From Paraburkholderia humisilvae (GTDB lineage: Bacteria; Pseudomonadota; Gammaproteobacteria; Burkholderiales; Burkholderiaceae), in the NCBI RefSeq assembly GCF_902859855.1, contig NZ_CADIKH010000054.1, positions 1 through 43,106 of the forward strand: DNA of 43,106 bases, given 5' to 3'. Of the stretch, positions 28,201-34,200 are shown piece by piece (position 1 is the first letter of the stretch; every line of letters begins with the position of its first letter). A model generated the notes under the pieces. The model saw only the letters and a list, made by a program, of their open reading frames with translations, was not told where the DNA came from and made no database searches. A program made the translations under genes and the position numbers.

Positions 28201-31200
28201 GTCGGCGGCGCAGGTCTGGCGCGCGGCTATCTGGGGCGCCCGGGGCTGACGGCAGAGCGTTTCATACCGGACCCGTATGGCGCGCCCGGCGCCCGGCTGT
28301 ACCGGTCGGGAGATCTGGCGCGCCGTCTGCCGGATGGCGACCTGGAGTATCTGGGACGCAACGACCAGCAGGTGAAGATCCGCGGTTTCCGCATCGAGCC
28401 GGGCGAGATTCGGGCGGCGCTGCTCGCGCATGCGGACGTGAGCGATGCGGCCGTGGTGGTCGACGAAGGTGCGGGGCGACTCATCGCGTACGTGGCGACA
28501 GCAGGGGGTGCAGGTCGCGAAGACACATCGCGCTGGCAGGCATGGCTGAACACGCGGCTGCCTGCGCACATGGTTCCATCGGCGTACGTCGAACTCGAGC
28601 GCCTGCCGCTGACACCAAACGGCAAGCTCGACCGCCGCGCGTTGCCATCGCCGGCAACGGCAACGCGCACTGCGGGCGCCATCCCGGCTTCAACCCCTGA
28701 CGAAGCTACGCTGCTCGCGATCTGGCGTACCGTGCTGCGGCGTGACGACATCGGCGTGACCGACAATTTCTTCGCGGTCGGCGGCGATTCGATCCTGAGT
28801 TTGCAAGTCGTCGCGAAGGCGCGCGATGCGGGTCTGCATCTGACGCCGCGTATAGTGTTCGAAGCGCCAAGCGTCGAGCAACTGGCGCGCGCGGCGCTGG
28901 CACACACGCAGAGGCGATCCACTACGGCCGGTGCTCCGCAAGCACCGGTCAGCGTCGCTAGCGAGGCTGCTTCGTCGGACTTGTGGCGCGCGCTCGGTTT
29001 GACGCTCGAGCATATCGAGGACGTCTATCCGGCCACGCCGCTGCAAAGCGGTCTGCTGTACCACACACTTGCGGCGCAGCCCGGCGAGCGCGCCTATCTG
29101 AACCAGATATGCGTGACGCTGACCGGCACGCTCGATGTCGACGCGTTGCGTGGCGCATGGCAAGCCGCACTGGAGCGCCATGCGATTCTGCGCACACGCT
29201 TTGCGTGGCAGCACGGCGGCAACGCCCTGCAGATCGTGCAACGCACGCTCACCGTGCCGTTCGACACGTACGACCGGTCCGCCGCGACCGACTACGATGC
29301 ACGCCTCGCCGACTGGCGCGAGCGCGATCTCGCGGCGGGCATCGCGCTCGATGCGGCGCCGCTGATGCGCATCGCGTTGTTCGTGCGCGACGCGCAGCAT
29401 GCAGATCTGGTGTGGACGCATCATCATCTGCTGCTCGATGGCTGGAGCGTGACGCAATTGTTCGGCGAGATTCTGCGCGACTACCGCGCACGCATCGGCG
29501 GCGCGGTGGCGCAGTTCGAGCCGGTGCCGCCGTACCGGCGTTACGTCGAATGGATACGCGCCGCGGCGGGCGACGCCACGACCGAAGCCTGGTGGCGCAA
29601 GCGTGCCGCGCGTCTGGACGATCCCGCGACGCTGACTGCCAGCCTCGCTGAGCCGCGCGGTGCAGAACCCGGCGCGCACGCGCGGCGGCATCGGCTCGAT
29701 GCGGCGCTTGCCGAGGGGTTGAATGCGGCGGCGCGGCGCCATCAAGTGACGCTCAATACGTTGATGCAAGGTGCCTGGGCCGTGCTGCTGGCACGCTATG
29801 GACACCGGCGCGGCGTCGCCTACGGGACGACGCTCGCCGGCAGGCCCGCGCAGTTGCCGGGTGTCGAGCGGATGCTGGGGCTGTTCATCAATACGCTGCC
29901 GGTGTGGGTCGACGTCGATGCGCGCGCGGAGATCGGCGCCTGGCTGCGCGACGTGCAACGCGAACTGATGGAGTTGCGGCAGCACGAATGCACGCCGCTG
30001 GCGCAGGTGCAGCAGTGGGTCGGCCGCAGCGGCGACGCGTTGTTCGACAGCCTTATCGTGTTCGAGAACTATCCGGCCGATGCGGCGCGCGATGACGATA
30101 CGGGGATCAAGGTCGCCGCAGTGGATTCGGTGGATCCCACGCATTACCCGCTCGCGCTGGCGATCATTCCGCGTGGGCAGGCGCTGGCGCTTGAATGGGC
30201 ATGGAATGGCGAGCGGATCGATCGCGCGACGGTGGAGCGAATCGCGGCGCAGTATGAATCGTTGCTGAGGCAACTGGCTGAGGATGGAAGGAAGCGGGTT
30301 GGGGAGCTGGTGCTGGCGGGGCGCGAGGGGCAGGTGGCTCGGGAGTATGGGTTTGCGTCGCTGGGGGCGGGGCTTGTTGAGCAGGCGTGGCGTACGCCAG
30401 AGGCGACGGCACTGCGTTGTGAGGATGAGTCGCTGAGCTATGCGCAGCTCGATGCGTGGGCAACGGTACTGGCGGCGCGGCTCGTATCGCATGGTGTGTG
30501 CGCAGAGCGGCGCGTGGGGCTATGCGTGCGCCGGGGGCCGGCGATGATCGCGGCGTTGCTGGGGGTGATCCGCTCGGGCGGCGCATTCGTGCCACTTGAT
30601 CCGTCGTACCCGGCAGCACGCCTCACACAGATGATCGAAGACGCGGGCATCGTGCAGGTGCTGGCCGATGCGCAAAGCGCGGATGGTTTGTCGGATGTGC
30701 TGGCCGGTTGTGAGGTGATCGATGTGAATGGCGCGCAGCAGCCGCACGATGCGCGGTGTGCGCCGGGCGATACGCGTTTCTCCCCGGCGCCGCTGCACCC
30801 CGACCAGCTGGCCTACGTGCTGTACACGTCGGGGTCGACAGGCAAACCCAAGGGCGTAGCGGTCAGCCACGGTGCACTGTGGACCCACCTGCAGGACTTC
30901 CTCACTACCTACGGCATTAGTGCAGCTGACACAGTACTGCACTCATCGACGATCAACTTCGACGTGGCCCTGCATGAAACGCTGCCGGCGCTGCTCACGG
31001 GCGCGACGGTGGAAATGCGCGGCGAAGCACCGTGGGACCTGCAAAGCCTGAGCGAGCGTCTGGTCAGCCGCCGGGTGACGTTTGCCCGGATTCCGACCGC
31101 GCTGTGGCAGCAGTGGCAGCGTCACGCCCCGCCGCGCTCGGCACTGGCGTTGCGCCAGGTGACGGTGGGCGGCGAGGCGCTGCCAGGCGATGCGCTCGCG

Positions 31201-34200
31201 CACTGGCGCGCGGGCGCCCTGTCGGACATCGCACTGGACAACCTGTACGGACCGACCGAGACGACGGTCGCGGCCCTGTACCGGCGTACCGGGGCGCAGG
31301 ACGTACATGAGGTGACGGTCCCGATCGGCGTGCCTTACCCGGGTCGCAGCGCACGGGTGCTCGATGCCTTCGGCGACGAGGCACCTGCTGGTGGTGTGGG
31401 TGAACTGTGCATTGGCGGGCCGACGGTTGCACGCGGCTATCTGGGCCGCGCGGGGCTGACGGCAGAACGTTTCGTACCGGACCCGCAGGGCGGCCCGGGC
31501 GCGCGCCAGTACCGCAGTGGCGATCTATGCCGTATGCGCGAGGACGGTACGGTGGAGTTTCTCGGGCGGCTGGACCAGCAGGTGAAACTGCGCGGACAGC
31601 GTATCGAGCTGGGCGAGATCGAGGCGGTGCTGCGCCAGGGCAGCGGGGTGCGCGAGGCGGCGGTGATCGTCAAGGGTGAAGGAGCGAAGCAGCGGCTGGC
31701 AGCGTACGTGGCGGGCAGCGCGAACGAGCTGGACGTGCCGTCGCTGCAGCGGCGGCTGGAGCAGAAGCTGCCAGCGTACATGGTGCCCTCGACGCTGACG
31801 TGGCTCGAACGTCTGCCGTTGATGCCCAACGGCAAGCTGGACCGCGGGGGATTGCCGCAGCCACAGCAAAGGGAACGCGAACGGGTTGAACCGTCGAACG
31901 AAACCGAGGCACAGCTGCTGTCGATCTGGTCCGCGGTACTGGGGCGCAGCGATCTCGGCGTGACGGACAACTTCTTCGAAGCCGGAGGCGATTCGATCCA
32001 GAGCCTGCAGATCATCGCGCGGGCACGGGAAGTGGGCCTGAAGCTGACGCCGGCGCAGGTGTTCGAGCACCCGACGGTGGCTGGCCAGGCACAACGCGCG
32101 CAGCAGCTGGAAGCCGGCTCGGATGAGGCACATGACGATGGTGCGGCACTGCCACTCACGCCGATCCAGCAGCAGTTCTTTGCACGCTACCCGGAAGGCG
32201 AGTCGCACTGGAACCAGGCGGTGCTGCTGAAGGTACGCGGGCCGCTGCAGGTGAAAGCACTTGAGCATGCAGTGCAGGCGATCGCAGCGCGTCACGATGC
32301 ATTGCGTTTGCGGTTCATAAAGGAAGCGGACGGCTGGAAGCAGGGGCTGGCAGCGGCAGAAGCAGGCGAAGCGGAACAACTGGTACGCCACGAATGCCTC
32401 ACCTCGCTGGAAGAACTGGAAGCCGCGTGCGAGCGCATCCAGTCGAGCCTGGACATTGGGCGAGGTCCGCTGTGGCGGGTCGGTTACTTCGAGACGGCGC
32501 AGGGCGACACACGTCTGCTGGTGGCGATTCACCACCTGTCAGTGGACGGCGTGTCATGGCGGGTCCTGCTCGACGAGCTGCAGAAAGCGTACGAACAGGC
32601 CGCACGCAACGAGCCCGTCACGCTGCCTGCCGCATCGACACCGTGGCGCACATGGGTGCGCGCACTACATCGTTACGCGAAATCAGACAAGGTGCAGGCC
32701 GAAGCATCATGGTGGCAATGCGCGTTGGCCACACTTGATGCCGTCCCCGATCTGCCACTGCGCGCAGCAGCGCACACGCGCTTTACCGACAGCGGCACAG
32801 TCGAATGGACACTCGACGCTTCGCGCACGCGCGACCTGCTGCACAACACATCGCACGCGTATCGCACACGCGTCGATGAGTTGCTGCTCGCTGCGCTCGC
32901 GCAGGCGCTCGGCGCATGGAGCGGCGCATCGGAAGTAGCCGTCGATCTCGAAGGCCATGGCCGCGAGAGCGTGCTCGACGACGTCGACCTGAGCTGCACG
33001 GTCGGCTGGTTCACCACACGCTTTCCGGTCGCGCTACCCGCCGCGCCCGCCTTGCCCGGCGACGCGCTGGTCGCCGTCAAGACGCGCCTGCGCGCAGTGC
33101 CGTACAAGGGCCTGCACTGGGGGCTACTCGACGCGAGCCGCACGCAGCGCTGGCCCGCCGTCAGCTTCAACTATCTCGGCCGTTTCGACCAGGCGCTCGA
33201 TTCCGATGCCCGCTTCGCGTTCAGCAACGAAGCGCTGGGCCAAAGCCAGGGCGCGGACGCACGGCTCGACTACGCCCTCGATCTGAACGGCCTGATCACC
33301 GGCGATCGACTGCTGCTGCGCTGGCGCTTCGATCCGGCGCGCGTCGACCGTGAGACGGTGGAGCGCCTCGTTGCCGCATTCGACCGCGAGGTCGGCGCGC
33401 TGCTCGCGCATTGCGTTGCGGCGCCGCCAGGTGCAAGCGCATCGGATTTCCCGCTCGCCGGCCTCGACGACACGCAATTGCGCGCGCTCGCGCTGCCGCT
33501 CGGCCGCATCGCGGATATCTATCCGGCTACCCCGTTGCAGCAAGGGCTGCTTTACCACAGCGAACGGCAGTGCGGTGAAGGCGTCTACGTGAACCAGTTG
33601 CAGCTGACACTCGCCGGTCCGTTCGATGCCGGTGCGCTGCGTAACGCATGGCAGGCCGCGCTGGCGCGGCACGAGATGCTGCGCACGCGCTTCGAATGGC
33701 GGCATGGCGACCACGCTTTGCAGATCGTCGAGCGCGACGCGGTATTGCCATTCTCGGTGCACGACTGGCACGACGCGCCTGATTACGACACGCGCCTCGC
33801 TCGATGGCGCGCGGCCGATCTGGCTGCGGGCGTCGATACGTCGCAGGCACCGCTGATGCGGGTCAACGTGTTCCGTCGCCCGGATGGCCGTTTCGACATG
33901 GTGCGCACGCATCATCACGTGCTGACCGACGGCTGGAGCGGCTCGCGGCTGCTCGCGGAAGTGTTCGATCATTACGAGCAGGCGCTCGGCGTGCGCGGCC
34001 CTGCAGCGCGGGTTGCGGCAAGCGTGGCGCCGCCGTATCGCCGCTACGTCGAGTGGCTGGCGCGGCAACCCGATACACGCGACTGGTGGCGGGCGCGCCT
34101 CGCTGCCGCCGCCGACGCCGGCACGCTGACCGCGAGTCTTGCCGCGCCGCTCGACATGCCGGCCGATGTCCTGCCGAAACTCGCACCGCCGAAACTTTCG

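Noticed and set aside
24307..28659. Long direct repeats read as a CRISPR or satellite array
   Set aside because: There are only two copies, each an NRPS A-domain core in frame. No short spaced repeats were seen anywhere.
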